In this document: positions 7,810 to 16,602 of the stretch, one piece after another
Numbering within the stretch: position 1 is the stretch's first letter
Layout: the number at the start of each line of letters is the position of its first letter
NCBI GenBank assembly: GCA_025056865.1
Contig: JANWVO010000053.1
Span: forward strand, 1 to 51,876
DNA from: Bryobacteraceae bacterium
GTDB taxonomy: Bacteria; Acidobacteriota; Terriglobia; Bryobacterales; Bryobacteraceae
Reading direction: 5' to 3'
DNA length: 51,876 bases
Program-made: the position numbers and the translations under genes
Notes under the pieces: generated by a model
The model's input: the letters and a program-made list of their open reading frames with translations, nothing else
Told to the model about the DNA's origin: nothing
The model's database searches: none

Positions 7810-9090
7810 TCAAGCCCCCTTGTGCAAGGTCTGTCCGGCAGCGGCGGGCGCCAGGGGCGCGGCCAGCGCCTGCGCCGCCTTGCCGCCGAGAATCTCCAAT
7901 GCCTTCTTCAGGACCGCGTCTTCCTTCTTCTCCGGCTGCTTCAGGTCCTGCGCCGGAGCCGGCGCGGCTTCATCCTCATCCAGCATCGCCTGCGGCTCGA
8001 AATCGGAGACAGGATGCTGCGGCACCACGGAAGTCTCGTTGATGGCTTTGCCGTCCGGCGCATAATACTTGGCCACTGCGAGCAGCACGGCGCCGCCGTC
8101 CCCGGTGGGCACGGGCTTGCGCAGCGCCGCGTCGCCATAAGTGCGCTCGCCAACCACCTCGGCGCGCTTGTTGCCCGCCAGCGCCGCAGCAGCGATCTCG
8201 GCCGCTCCCGCCGTGCCGCGGTTGGTCAACACCACCATGGGCCCGCGGAACACCGTCTTGACCGGGCTGGCTTCGAAGACCTGCTTCTTCACCTTCTGGC
8301 CTTCCAGCGTGGCAATGACGCCCTTGTCGAGGAAGAGATCCGCCAGCGCCACGCCCTCCTCGGGGACGCTCAGCGCCGCATGCCGCAGGTCGAGGACCAG
8401 CTTCTTTGCGCCCTTGCCCGCCAGCTCCTTCACTGCGGAGGCCACCTGCGCCGCCTTGCCCGCCGTCAGGTCGGTGACGGCCACGTAGCCTGTCTCCGCG
8501 TCCAGCATCCGGGCCTCCACGGGCGGCGGCGACACCACTGCCCGCTTCAGCTTCACTTTCACCGGCTCAGGACGGCTCAGCCGCAGCACGGTCAGCTCCA
8601 CTTCCGTTCCCGGCTCGCCGTGCAACAGAACATCGGCGAAGGCCAGCGGCATGTCCCGGGTGAGAATGCCGTTGATCGCCTCGATGATGTCCCCCGTGGT
8701 CAGCCCTTCCCTGTCAGCCGGAGACCCGGGAATCGCATCGACAACGCCCAGCTCGTATCCGTACTTGCGGCTGAGGATCAGCCCGACGCCGCCCCGGGGG
8801 TTCTCCAGCGTCTTCAGATACTGCTTGTATTGGTCCGCGTTGAGGTAGCAGGCGAAAGGATCCAGGGAGACCAATAGCCCGTTGATCGCGCCCAGCGAGA
8901 CGCTCTTCATGTCGGGCTCTTCCACATAGTCGGACTTGATCTTCGCCAGCACCTCGGTGAAGACATTCAGGTGACGGTAGGGATCGGCTGGCTGCGCCGG
9001 GCGGTTCTGCCCCAGCAGCACACCAACCAGAAGAAGCGCCACCAGGACGCCCGACAGTGTCACCAGCGTGTATTGAAATCGGCTGCTCAT
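7810..9090 (-). CDS. S41-family (CtpA-like) PDZ protein, predicted catalytically inactive
   Basis: 426 residues: N-terminal signal anchor (~7-27), CtpA-type N-terminal helices, a PDZ domain (~95-170, GVGLILSRKYGYELGVVDAIPGSPADREGLTTGDIIEAING) and an S41 core. In active enzymes the core has LDLRxNPGG, then (S/T)ASASE with the nucleophile Ser and GKG with the Lys 25 residues later. Here these are LDLRHAAL (~234-240), TAGAAE (Gly295 at the Ser position) and GDA (Asp320 at the Lys position). All three catalytic elements are lost while the fold-defining residues remain, so it is probably a pseudoprotease or binding protein. Ribosome site AGGAGC precedes the ATG. Lead gene of the FmdB-GT-gmhB cluster. 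Confidence 0.88.
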   Translation of the reverse strand: MSSRFQYTLVTLSGVLVALLLVGVLLGQNRPAQPADPYRHLNVFTEVLAKIKSDYVEEPDMKSVSLGAINGLLVSLDPFACYLNADQYKQYLKTLENPRGGVGLILSRKYGYELGVVDAIPGSPADREGLTTGDIIEAINGILTRDMPLAFADVLLHGEPGTEVELTVLRLSRPEPVKVKLKRAVVSPPPVEARMLDAETGYVAVTDLTAGKAAQVASAVKELAGKGAKKLVLDLRHAALSVPEEGVALADLFLDKGVIATLEGQKVKKQVFEASPVKTVFRGPMVVLTNRGTAGAAEIAAAALAGNKRAEVVGERTYGDAALRKPVPTGDGGAVLLAVAKYYAPDGKAINETSVVPQHPVSDFEPQAMLDEDEAAPAPAQDLKQPEKKEDAVLKKALEILGGKAAQALAAPLAPAAAGQTLHKGA

Positions 9091-9157
9091 TCTGCTCCTG
9101 TTACGCCCAGCCGGCGGCAGGCTTCCCTGCGCCCGCCGCAACTCCCGCCCATTGTTC

Positions 9158-9163
9158 AGTATA
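9158..9163 (-). promoter_or_regulatory. Candidate extended -10 box for the S41-family gene
   Basis: On the minus strand TGCTATACT places a TATACT hexamer at 9158-9163 with an upstream TG (extended -10), 67 nt before the start at 9090. No good -35 was seen. It belongs to a recurring GCTANA(C/A)T element in this window. Confidence 0.4.
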
Positions 9164-9272
9164 GCAGCCGGGCGCAAGCGGGACATGATTCTGGATGCCG
9201 CCCGCAGCCCCCAGGTTTCCGCGGGGCTGCGCAGAATGAAGTGGATTTCATCAAATTTGACAATCCTGTCTC

Positions 9273-9301
9273 TTGGGATCCAGGTCGAGGCGTGGTAAAA
9301 T
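9273..9301 (+). promoter_or_regulatory. Promoter for the first Oar-like receptor
   Basis: TTGGGA (9273-9278), a 17-bp spacer and TAAAAT (9296-9301) form a plausible sigma-70 promoter. Transcription would start near 9308, giving a 5'-UTR of about 190 nt before the receptor ATG at 9501, which has its own GGAG ribosome site. A second TTGACA at 9257-9262 has no well-spaced -10. Confidence 0.55.
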
Positions 9302-9500
9302 TTTGCCCAATCTGGGCTTGAGTGCTGGGCAGTTCGGGAGTTGCCGCAGGGGCCACGTCGCCATCCAGGAAACCTTCGCGTTCCCGGAGCTTCCACGTCG
9401 ATCTCCCCCGTCGGTCTGCCAGGGAACGCGGGCGGCTGGACGGATTCCCGCGCCGGCCTGGAAGTGTTCACCCAAATTCTGCATTCCAGGAGCTTCGTGA

Positions 9501-12500
9501 ATGGCCAGTCGAAATCTCCTCCTCATGGCGGCGGCGATGGCTCTCATCGCGTTCCTGCTACCGGGAACGGCTGCCGCCCAGGTGTCCAACGGACGCATCG
9601 AAGGCGTGGTGACGGACCCTGCGGGCGCGGTCGTGCCGAACGCCAGCGTTTCGGCGCGCAACAACCGCACGGGCACAGTGGTCACCGCCGCAACGAATGA
9701 AACGGGCTACTTCCTGTTCGCCTCCCTGCCGCCAAGCAACTACACGCTGACGGTTGAGGCGCCGGGCTTCCGCAAGGCGCAGGTGGAAAACATCGAGCTG
9801 AACGTGGCGGTCACGCTGCGGCAGGACGTGCAGCTCGAGGTCGGCTCGCTGGCCGAGAGCGTCACGGTGGAAGCGAGCGCGATCCGCGTCAACACCTCGG
9901 ACGCGCAGATCGGCCGCAGCGTCACCCTGCGCGACATCGACACGCTGCCGCAGCTCGGCCGCAACCCGATGGCGCTGGTCCCCTATACGCCGGGCGTCAG
10001 CATCGACCCGAGCGATACGTCGTTCTCGCGCATCAACGGCACGCGGCAGGGGTCCAACAACACGCGGCTGGACGGCATCGACGCCAATGACGCCGTGGTG
10101 CCCCGCCTGGGCCTTTCCCTCACGGCATTCAACGTCGATTCCATCGAAGAGTTCCGCGTCATCACCAACGGCGGCAAGGCCGAATACGGGCGGAATGCCG
10201 GCGGCCAGATCGAAATGATCACCCGCTCCGGCACCAACCAGTGGCACGGCAATGCCTTCGAATTTCTGCGCAACACCAAGCTGAACGCCAACAACTTTTT
10301 CAACAATGCCAGCGGAATTGCGCGTCCGAAATTCATCCAGAACACCTTCGGCGCCTCGCTGGGCGGGCCGATCCGGAAGGAGAAATGGTTCATCTTCGGC
10401 AACTGGCAGAGCCAGCGCACCGCACAGGAAGTCGTCCGCAACCGCACGGTGCTGACCAATGAAGCCAAGCAGGGCATCTTCCGCTGGGTGCCGCCCAGCG
10501 GCGGCGCGGCGCAGTCGTTCAACATCGTTGCCAACGACCCGCGCGCTCTCGGCTTCGACCCCGCCACCAAGAAGCTGATCGACCTGCTGCCTGCGGCCAA
10601 CAACTTCGACCTAGGCGACGGGCTCAACACCGCCGGCTTCCGCTTCAACAACCCCGCCGGGTCGGAAAACGACCAGTTCACCATCCGCACCGACTACAAC
10701 CTCACTTCCACGCACCGCATCTTCTACCGCCACAGCCGCTTCCGCACCGAGTCGATCGACGCCCTCAACAGCGCCGACGCCACCTTCCCCGGACAGCCGC
10801 AGGGCACGCAGGGCGGCATCCGCTGGGGCTTCTCGCTCGGTTCGGACTGGGCCATCACGTCCACCGTCGTCAACGAGCTGCGCATCGGGTATCAGTCGGC
10901 CAGCGTCGACTTCCGCCGCCCGGCGCGCATCCCGGGGCCGCAGGTGCTGCCGAACTCTTACACCAACCCGATCCTGCCCAATTTCGCCCAGGGCCGCAAT
11001 TCGCCGGTCATCGACCTGACGGAAAACGTCACCTGGCTCAAGGGCGCCCATACGATCAAGACGGGCTTCACCTTCAAGCGCACCCTTCAGTGGGGCTATA
11101 ACGCTGCGGGCATCTATCCCAACATCAGCCTCTCCACCGCCAACAACAACGTGCCGCCGCTCACCATCGGCCCCTCCGGCTCGGTGATCAGCTCGGCGGA
11201 CCGCCAGCGCTTTGAGAACCTTTACAACGACATCCTCGGCCGGGTGAGCAACATCACCACCACCTTCTACTCCGACCTCGAGAAGTTCCAGCCCGCCGGC
11301 GAGCCGCGCGTCCGCAACACCTACTTCCGCGACTATGCCGGCTTCATCCAGGACGACTGGAAGATGGCCCGGAATTTCGTGCTGAATATCGGCATCCGCT
11401 ACGAGGTCTTCGGCGCGCCCACCGAACGCGACCGGCTCCAGGGCACGCTCAAGCAGATCGACCAGATCGGCTACTTCAGCCAGCTCGACAGCACCGAGAT
11501 CCAGCGCTCCTCCGGCTGGTACAAGACCGACATGAACAACTTCGCTCCGCGCATCGGCTTTACCTGGGATCCGACAAAAACGGGCAAGTGGGCCATCCGC
11601 GGAAGCTGGGGCATCTTCTACGACCGCATGATCGGCGCGACCGCGAGCCTGGTGGACGGCAACACGCCGGGCTTCGCCCAGACCGTGCAGACCTTCCCCA
11701 ACACCGCCGCCGGATCCGACGTGCGCGTCCGCGACAACCCGGCCCTGCCCGCCGCTCCCCCCGCACCGCAGCTTGTGCTGCCCGCCAACCGGCAGACCAA
11801 CATCGTGGTCTTCGGGCCGAACCTGCGCACGGGCTACGTCCAGCATTACAACTTCAGCATCCAGCGCGAGATCATGCGCAACACGATCCTCGACGTCGCC
11901 TACGTCCGCACCCGCGGCATCAAGCTCTTCAACTGGGTGGACGTCAACCAGCCGCGCATCTACGGCAACTTCCTGGAGTCGTTCAACGAAATCGTGAATT
12001 TCCAGCGGACCGGCGCACAGCCTTCCCCCACCAACACGCTGGTGCGCATCTTCGGCACGCCGCAGGCGGTCATCAACAGCCTCGGCGCCACCACGGTGCA
12101 GCAGCAGCTTGCCAACACCGCGGCCAACAACCTCGACCGCAACAACTTCTCCCGCTATGCCGCGGCCGGCATTTCGCAGTTCTACCTGCGCAACTTCCCG
12201 CAGTACAACCAGGTGATCCTCGGCACCCAGGACGGCTCAAGCTGGTATGACTCGCTCCAGCTTTCATTCCGCCGCACCATGGGGGCGCTGAAGTTCGAGC
12301 TGAACTACACGTTCTCGAAGTCGCTCGACAACGGCAGCGCCGACGGCAACGGCTTCACCGCGCCGATGGACAACTACAACATGGCCCTCAACAAGGGCCG
12401 CGGCGTCGCCGACCGTCCGCACGTGTTCAACTGGTCCGGCACCTACACGCTGCCCATCGGCCGCGGCCGCCGCTGGCTCAGCGACTCCCATCCGCTGGTG

Positions 12501-12986
12501 GATGCCCTGCTCGGCGGCTGGGACCTCGGCCTCCTCGGCAACTGGCAGTCCGGCTCCGTGTTCTCGATGTCCTCGGGACGCCTGACTGGCCCCTCGACCG
12601 CCACGACCTTCATCAATTACAGCGGCGACCGCAACATCGGAACGGTGATGCGCCGCGGCAACGGCGTCTGGTTCTTCACGGATGAGCAGATCGCGGCGCT
12701 TACTGCACCCACTGCCTTCCCGAATGCCGGCGAGATCGGCACCTCGGGCCGTAACAGCTTCCGCGGGCCGCGCTTCTTCAACTTCGATGCGTCCATCGTG
12801 AAGCGCTTCAAACTGCCCTGGGAGCAGCACCGCATCACCTTCCGCTGGGAGATGTACAACGCGTTCAACAACGTGAACTTCGGGCTGCCTGGCTCGACGA
12901 TTACGACCCCGCAGAACGTGGGCCGCATCTCGAGCACGGTCGGCAACCCGCGCATCATCCAGGCGGCGCTTCGCTACGACTTCTGA
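9501..12986 (+). CDS. Oar-like TonB-dependent outer-membrane receptor with N-terminal carboxypeptidase-regulatory domain
   Basis: 1,161 residues. Signal peptide (residues 1-30, ending GTAAAQ), then an Ig-like carboxypeptidase regulatory domain (NGRIEGVVTDPAGAVVPNASV ... PPSNYTLTVEAPGFRK, ~33-115), a plug-like segment (SVTLRDIDTLPQLGRNPMALVPYTPGV ... RLDGIDAND) and a long beta-barrel with aromatic-rich strands, ending in LRYDF as expected for a barrel recognised by BAM. Such Oar-type receptors are greatly expanded in Solibacter-like acidobacteria and are thought to take up or bind oligosaccharides or peptides, by analogy with SusC. No SusD partner is adjacent. Ligand unknown. A strong GGAG ribosome site precedes the ATG. 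Confidence 0.93.
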   Translation: MASRNLLLMAAAMALIAFLLPGTAAAQVSNGRIEGVVTDPAGAVVPNASVSARNNRTGTVVTAATNETGYFLFASLPPSNYTLTVEAPGFRKAQVENIELNVAVTLRQDVQLEVGSLAESVTVEASAIRVNTSDAQIGRSVTLRDIDTLPQLGRNPMALVPYTPGVSIDPSDTSFSRINGTRQGSNNTRLDGIDANDAVVPRLGLSLTAFNVDSIEEFRVITNGGKAEYGRNAGGQIEMITRSGTNQWHGNAFEFLRNTKLNANNFFNNASGIARPKFIQNTFGASLGGPIRKEKWFIFGNWQSQRTAQEVVRNRTVLTNEAKQGIFRWVPPSGGAAQSFNIVANDPRALGFDPATKKLIDLLPAANNFDLGDGLNTAGFRFNNPAGSENDQFTIRTDYNLTSTHRIFYRHSRFRTESIDALNSADATFPGQPQGTQGGIRWGFSLGSDWAITSTVVNELRIGYQSASVDFRRPARIPGPQVLPNSYTNPILPNFAQGRNSPVIDLTENVTWLKGAHTIKTGFTFKRTLQWGYNAAGIYPNISLSTANNNVPPLTIGPSGSVISSADRQRFENLYNDILGRVSNITTTFYSDLEKFQPAGEPRVRNTYFRDYAGFIQDDWKMARNFVLNIGIRYEVFGAPTERDRLQGTLKQIDQIGYFSQLDSTEIQRSSGWYKTDMNNFAPRIGFTWDPTKTGKWAIRGSWGIFYDRMIGATASLVDGNTPGFAQTVQTFPNTAAGSDVRVRDNPALPAAPPAPQLVLPANRQTNIVVFGPNLRTGYVQHYNFSIQREIMRNTILDVAYVRTRGIKLFNWVDVNQPRIYGNFLESFNEIVNFQRTGAQPSPTNTLVRIFGTPQAVINSLGATTVQQQLANTAANNLDRNNFSRYAAAGISQFYLRNFPQYNQVILGTQDGSSWYDSLQLSFRRTMGALKFELNYTFSKSLDNGSADGNGFTAPMDNYNMALNKGRGVADRPHVFNWSGTYTLPIGRGRRWLSDSHPLVDALLGGWDLGLLGNWQSGSVFSMSSGRLTGPSTATTFINYSGDRNIGTVMRRGNGVWFFTDEQIAALTAPTAFPNAGEIGTSGRNSFRGPRFFNFDASIVKRFKLPWEQHRITFRWEMYNAFNNVNFGLPGSTITTPQNVGRISSTVGNPRIIQAALRYDF

Positions 12987-13352
12987 TTTCCATCCCACCC
13001 TGTGCTGACGCTCCGGGCGGCGCGTTCCGCAGGCGCGGAACCGCCGCCCCTTTTTCTTCTCCGCAGCGGGCGATGTCCGCCCATCAGAGACGAAACCGGC
13101 GGGATCTCCGCGCCTCAGGAGATCCAGCGCTTCCGGGCGCTGCGCGCGGCGCACCGCCCAGGCTGGGTTTCTGACAGGCAGGGGCGGAAGTATACCTCAG
13201 GCGTGTTGTGTTGTCAGAGGACGAAAGACGCGCCGCAACGCCGCGTGGGCAGGCAGGGGGAACGGGCGGGGACGTCGTTCCGCGCTGCTGGCGGGGGTCT
13301 GGGTTGCGGGCATTCCGCGCAGCGGCCATCCGCCCGCGAAACGCTCCGGGCT
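12987..13352. other. Gene-free stretch after the receptor
   Basis: About 366 bp with no convincing gene on either strand. Open frames here have compositions expected of random GC-rich DNA and no family resemblance. Part of the GC-rich sequence after the receptor stop may form weak hairpins, but no terminator with a T-run was identified on the plus strand. Confidence 0.5.
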
Positions 13353-13580
13353 GGAAAAAGAGAGCGGGCGATCACGTCGGGAACCTTCAGCCGGCGCAGC
13401 CGTAGCCTGCCTGGCGATCGCTGTCATCTCCGCCCGCGATGCGGTACGAACCGCTGGCCGGGGCCCTCTGGCCGCTACAGCCGGTGGAGGCGGGGCAGCG
13501 CTTCCGGTTCCGGTCGTGATCGCCCCGAGTGATGATCTACCAGGATGTTCACCTCCTTTCGGTAGCAATCACTGCTAGCC
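13353..13580 (-). ncRNA. Candidate structured RNA or leader on the minus strand
   Basis: Unexplained signals on the minus strand. (1) A near-perfect Shine-Dalgarno, AAAGGAGGTGAA (13548-13559). (2) Two mutually exclusive hairpins around it: 13561-13580 (arms GGTAGCA/TGCTA-CC), and 13529-13541 pairing with 13561-13572, which would present the Shine-Dalgarno in the loop. (3) An 11-bp perfect long-range helix, 13515-13525 with 13366-13376, closing a 160-nt segment. (4) A T-rich stretch right after it (13353-13364). A 22-codon frame (CTG start 13543 to stop 13475) sits 8 nt after the Shine-Dalgarno but resembles nothing I know. Either a small RNA, a riboregulated leader or a short-peptide gene. 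Confidence 0.35.
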
Positions 13581-13691
13581 CTTTCATCGGCAGATTCAGG
13601 CGGATCTTTAGCCGTCTGCGTCAGCGCCTGGCGTCGGTGCGCCCGCCGGGCCGCGGCCGCGGATATGCTGTTGTCGGAGCCTGACGCCGCG

Positions 13692-15098
13692 ATGATCACC
13701 CGCCGCTCCTTCGCCGCCTCCCTGGCAGGCCTCGGCGCCGCACCGCAGGTCCTTTTGCCGAACCCGCTCGACATGAGGATCGAGTCGGTCGAGATGTCCG
13801 AGGAAAGCTACTCCTACCGCACGCCGATCAAGTTCGGCGGGTCCGTGGTCGACCGGGTCACGCTGCTCAATGTCCGCCTGCGCGCCCGCAACCGCGCCGG
13901 GCGCGAGGCCGAAGGCTTCGGCTCGATGCCGCTCGGCAATGTCTGGAGCTGGCCGAGCCGCACCCTCGGCTACGACGGCACGCTGGCCGTCATGCGCCGC
14001 CTTGCGGGCCGCATCCGCGAGCTCACCGCGGAGTTCCGCGACTACGGCCACCCGGTGGAGATCAACCATCACCTGGAACCCGCGTGGCTGAAGGCCGCGG
14101 CCGCGCCCGGCCCGCCCGAGCCCGTGCCGAAGCTCGCGGTGCTCGTCACCGCCAGCCCCTTCGATGCCGCCCTGCACGACGCCTACGGGAAACTCTGCGG
14201 CGCCAGCGTCTACCGCTGCTACACCCGCGAACACCTGCGCGAGGACCTCTCGCGCTATCTCGGGCCCGAGTTCAGCGGGCTGCACCTGGAACGCTTCGTG
14301 AGGAAGAGCCCAGAGCCGCGCATGCCGCTCTACCATCTGGTGGGCGCCGCGGATCCCATTTTCGAGTCCGACATCGCCAGGAGGATCGGCGACGGGCTGC
14401 CCGAGACGCTGGCCGAATGGATCCACTACAACGGACTCACGCACCTCAAGATCAAGCTCAACGGGGACGACCTCGCCTGGGACCGCGACCGCGTGCTCGC
14501 CGTGGAGCGCTGCGCCGCCGAGGCGATGGCGCGGCGCGGCGCGCGGCGCTGGTTCTATTCGCTCGACTTCAACGAGCGGTGCCCCAACGTGGGATATCTG
14601 ATCGAATTCCTGCGGCAGATCCGCGAAAAATCCCCGGCCGCATTCCGCCGCATCCAGTATGTGGAACAGCCGACGCATCGCGACCTCAAAGCGCACCGGG
14701 AAAACGTCATGCATGAGGCGGCCAGGCTCTGCCCGGTGGTGATCGACGAGTCGCTCACGGATCTGGAAAGCCTCCGGCTGGCGCGCGAAATGGGCTACAC
14801 CGGGGCGGCGCTCAAGGCCTGCAAGGGCCAGGCGCAGGCGCTGCTGATGGCGGCGGCCGCGCAGCGCTGGAAGATGTTCCTGTGCGTGCAGGACCTCACC
14901 TGCCCCGGCGCATCGCTCATCCATTCCGCCGGCCTGGCCGCGCACATTCCCGGCGTCGCCGCCATCGAGGCCAACGCGCGCCAGTATGTGCCGGCGGCCA
15001 ACCGCGGCTGGGAGGAGAAATTCCCCGGCATTTTCGTCATCAAAGACGGCTATATGCGCACCGGAATTCTCACCGGGCCGGGCCTCGGCGCGGTGTGA
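13692..15098 (+). CDS. Tat-exported enolase-superfamily enzyme (muconate-lactonizing subgroup-like)
   Basis: 468 residues. A Tat-like leader ([17 protein letters not shown], residues 2-18) precedes an enolase-superfamily capping domain and barrel. Candidate active-site residues are the KIK pair ([10 protein letters not shown]), metal ligands Asp in FYSLDFNE, Glu in YVEQPTHRD and Asp/Glu in VIDESLTD, and the second base Lys in LKACKGQAQ. This is the K-x-K ... D-E-D ... K layout of the MLE subgroup (cycloisomerases, epimerases, dehydratases). Export is unusual for the superfamily. Two ATGs are possible (13665 and 13692); the second begins the leader. The substrate is likely an acid sugar, dipeptide or lactone, not determinable here. 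Confidence 0.8.
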   Translation: MITRRSFAASLAGLGAAPQVLLPNPLDMRIESVEMSEESYSYRTPIKFGGSVVDRVTLLNVRLRARNRAGREAEGFGSMPLGNVWSWPSRTLGYDGTLAVMRRLAGRIRELTAEFRDYGHPVEINHHLEPAWLKAAAAPGPPEPVPKLAVLVTASPFDAALHDAYGKLCGASVYRCYTREHLREDLSRYLGPEFSGLHLERFVRKSPEPRMPLYHLVGAADPIFESDIARRIGDGLPETLAEWIHYNGLTHLKIKLNGDDLAWDRDRVLAVERCAAEAMARRGARRWFYSLDFNERCPNVGYLIEFLRQIREKSPAAFRRIQYVEQPTHRDLKAHRENVMHEAARLCPVVIDESLTDLESLRLAREMGYTGAALKACKGQAQALLMAAAAQRWKMFLCVQDLTCPGASLIHSAGLAAHIPGVAAIEANARQYVPAANRGWEEKFPGIFVIKDGYMRTGILTGPGLGAV

Positions 15099-15108
15099 AA
15101 TCCGTCGC

Positions 15109-15828
15109 TCAGGACTCCCAGCGGAAGACGAACAGGCGGGAAGGCGCGTCTTCCGGAACGAGGTACAGCAGCCCGTCGCGGAAATCCATGCCCTCGCCCG
15201 TCAGGGGAACGCCGCGGTCGGTGCGCCCCAGCGTTTCATTCTGCAAAGGGCGCAGCGTCTCCGGATCGAGCCACTCGAGGACCGCCGCCGCGTCGGCGCC
15301 GCGGCCCCGCAGGCCGGAGGCGAGGATCGTTCCGTAACGGCGCTTCATGTCCTGATACCGGGTCGGATTCGGGTTCGGACGGCTCCACAGCAGCCTGCCG
15401 TTGCGCGTGTACAGGTAGAACCGCCGGGCATCCCAGTTGGCCATCAGCAGCCCCTCGGGCACGACAGCAAGTGCGCCGATGTGGTCCGGCACCTCGAAGG
15501 AGGACAGCAGCTCGAGCGTGGCTTTCGAGCGGCGCTGAATGACGCTTCTCGACTCGGGCCGGTACTCGGCCACGGGAACCCAGAGGACGTCTTCCTCGTG
15601 GTCGAACCCGCCGGGATGGTACATGCCGTCCGCCTGCACCTCCACCGTGCGAAGACGCTTCCCCGTGGCGGGGTCGTATTCGAACAGATACCCCTTGCGG
15701 CCGGCCGCGTCGACGCTGGTCAGGTACAGCCTGTCCCCGTCCACCACCAGCCCCTGCACGTGATGCGTGGCGCCTTCGAGCGCGACCACGCGCACGAGAG
15801 ACAATGCGAGAAGCAGGAACGAATGCAT
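15109..15828 (-). CDS. Exported DUF6454-like propeller protein
   Basis: 239 residues with a signal peptide (MHSFLLLALSLVRVVALEGA) and a repetitive beta-strand pattern: THHVQGLVVDGDRLYLTSVD, KGYLFEYDPATGKRLRTVEV, MYHPGGFDHEEDVLWVPVAEY, GEGMDFRDGLLYLVPED. It resembles the DUF6454 family of predicted exported propellers of unknown function. The ATG at 15828 was chosen as the only start immediately before the signal peptide. It is divergent from the flavodoxin-like gene with only 29 bp between start codons, so the promoter of each must overlap the other gene's 5' end. Convergent with the enolase-superfamily gene (10 bp gap). Confidence 0.72.
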   Translation of the reverse strand: MHSFLLLALSLVRVVALEGATHHVQGLVVDGDRLYLTSVDAAGRKGYLFEYDPATGKRLRTVEVQADGMYHPGGFDHEEDVLWVPVAEYRPESRSVIQRRSKATLELLSSFEVPDHIGALAVVPEGLLMANWDARRFYLYTRNGRLLWSRPNPNPTRYQDMKRRYGTILASGLRGRGADAAAVLEWLDPETLRPLQNETLGRTDRGVPLTGEGMDFRDGLLYLVPEDAPSRLFVFRWES

Positions 15829-15845
15829 GAAAACATGCCTCGCGC

Positions 15846-15851
15846 TAAAAT
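15846..15851 (+). promoter_or_regulatory. -10 box immediately before the flavodoxin-like gene
   Basis: TAAAAT in the context GCTAAAAT ends only 6 nt before the ATG at 15858. If used, transcription starts at or within a base or two of the start codon, giving a leaderless mRNA, consistent with the absence of a ribosome site. Confidence 0.45.
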
Positions 15852-15857
15852 TCCGCC

Positions 15858-16415
15858 ATGGCGTGCGGAATTCTGATTTTACTTTTCCTGTCGCCTCTCT
15901 GGGCGGCTGAGCCGGTCCGGCTCCTCGTGGCTTTCCACTCAGAGACCGGACAGACGGCGGCATTGGCCGGGGCTGTGCGCGAGGGCGCGGCACGCGTGGA
16001 GGGCGTCTCGGTCACGCTGCGCCGCGTGGAAGAAGTCAGGGACGAGGAGATCCGCGCGGCCCACGGGATCCTGCTTGGCACGCCCGTCCACTGGCAGACG
16101 CAGAGCGCCGCCGTGAAGAATTTCCTCGACCGCATGGGCCGCGTCCTCGGCCCGCAGTACGGGGAAGGGAAGACGGGCGGCGTTTTTGTGACTTCCGGCT
16201 CGCCTTCCAACGGCGCAGACCTCGCGCGCCTTGATGTCATCGCAGCCCTGCTCTCGATGCGCTTCGTCGTCATTGGCGGCCTGACCGGGGACGGCTTCGG
16301 CTCGCTGGGCGCGCAGGCGTTCGGCTCCGTGACGCCCGCGGCGCAGGAGCAGGCCCGCCAGTTCGGAGAGCGGTTCGCACGGATCACCACAAGGATGCAG
16401 AAAGGCGCGCCGTAA
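15858..16415 (+). CDS. Flavodoxin-like (WrbA/NQO type) protein with signal peptide
   Basis: 185 residues. Residues 1-17 look like a signal peptide (hydrophobic ILILLFLSPLWA followed by AEP). The rest is a flavodoxin fold: FMN phosphate loop HSETGQT (~27-33), LLGTPVHWQTQSAAVKNFLDRMG and VFVTSGSPSNGADLARLDVIAALLSMRFVVIGG, as in NAD(P)H:quinone oxidoreductases of the WrbA type, which reduce quinones by two electrons in the cytoplasm. A signal peptide is unusual, and the N-terminus lacks basic residues, so export is not certain. Later starts would remove the hydrophobic segment but no good one is visible. No Shine-Dalgarno; see the -10 box at 15846. Confidence 0.75.
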   Translation: MACGILILLFLSPLWAAEPVRLLVAFHSETGQTAALAGAVREGAARVEGVSVTLRRVEEVRDEEIRAAHGILLGTPVHWQTQSAAVKNFLDRMGRVLGPQYGEGKTGGVFVTSGSPSNGADLARLDVIAALLSMRFVVIGGLTGDGFGSLGAQAFGSVTPAAQEQARQFGERFARITTRMQKGAP

Positions 16416-16602
16416 CGCAGCAACGGGCGGCCCGGGCGGCCGGAACACGCTGGTTTTCCGCGCGGCCGGTCCGCGCGGGCAGCACTCCGGCAGGATGCCC
16501 GGTCTTCCCCCTCTGGCTGCATGCCTGATAGGATGCGCACCAGGCCTGCGCGCAGCGGCAACCGGAAGAGTTCCGCCGCGGGACAGCGCCTGCCGGAAGA
16601 CC

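Noticed and set aside
7810-9090. Active CtpA-type protease
   Set aside because: Catalytic Ser and Lys and the NPGG loop are all replaced, so an active enzyme was not called.
13475-13774. 99-codon minus-strand frame through the structured region
   Set aside because: Its N-terminal half is antisense to the enolase-superfamily leader and resembles nothing; only the 22-codon part after the Shine-Dalgarno remained as a weak possibility.
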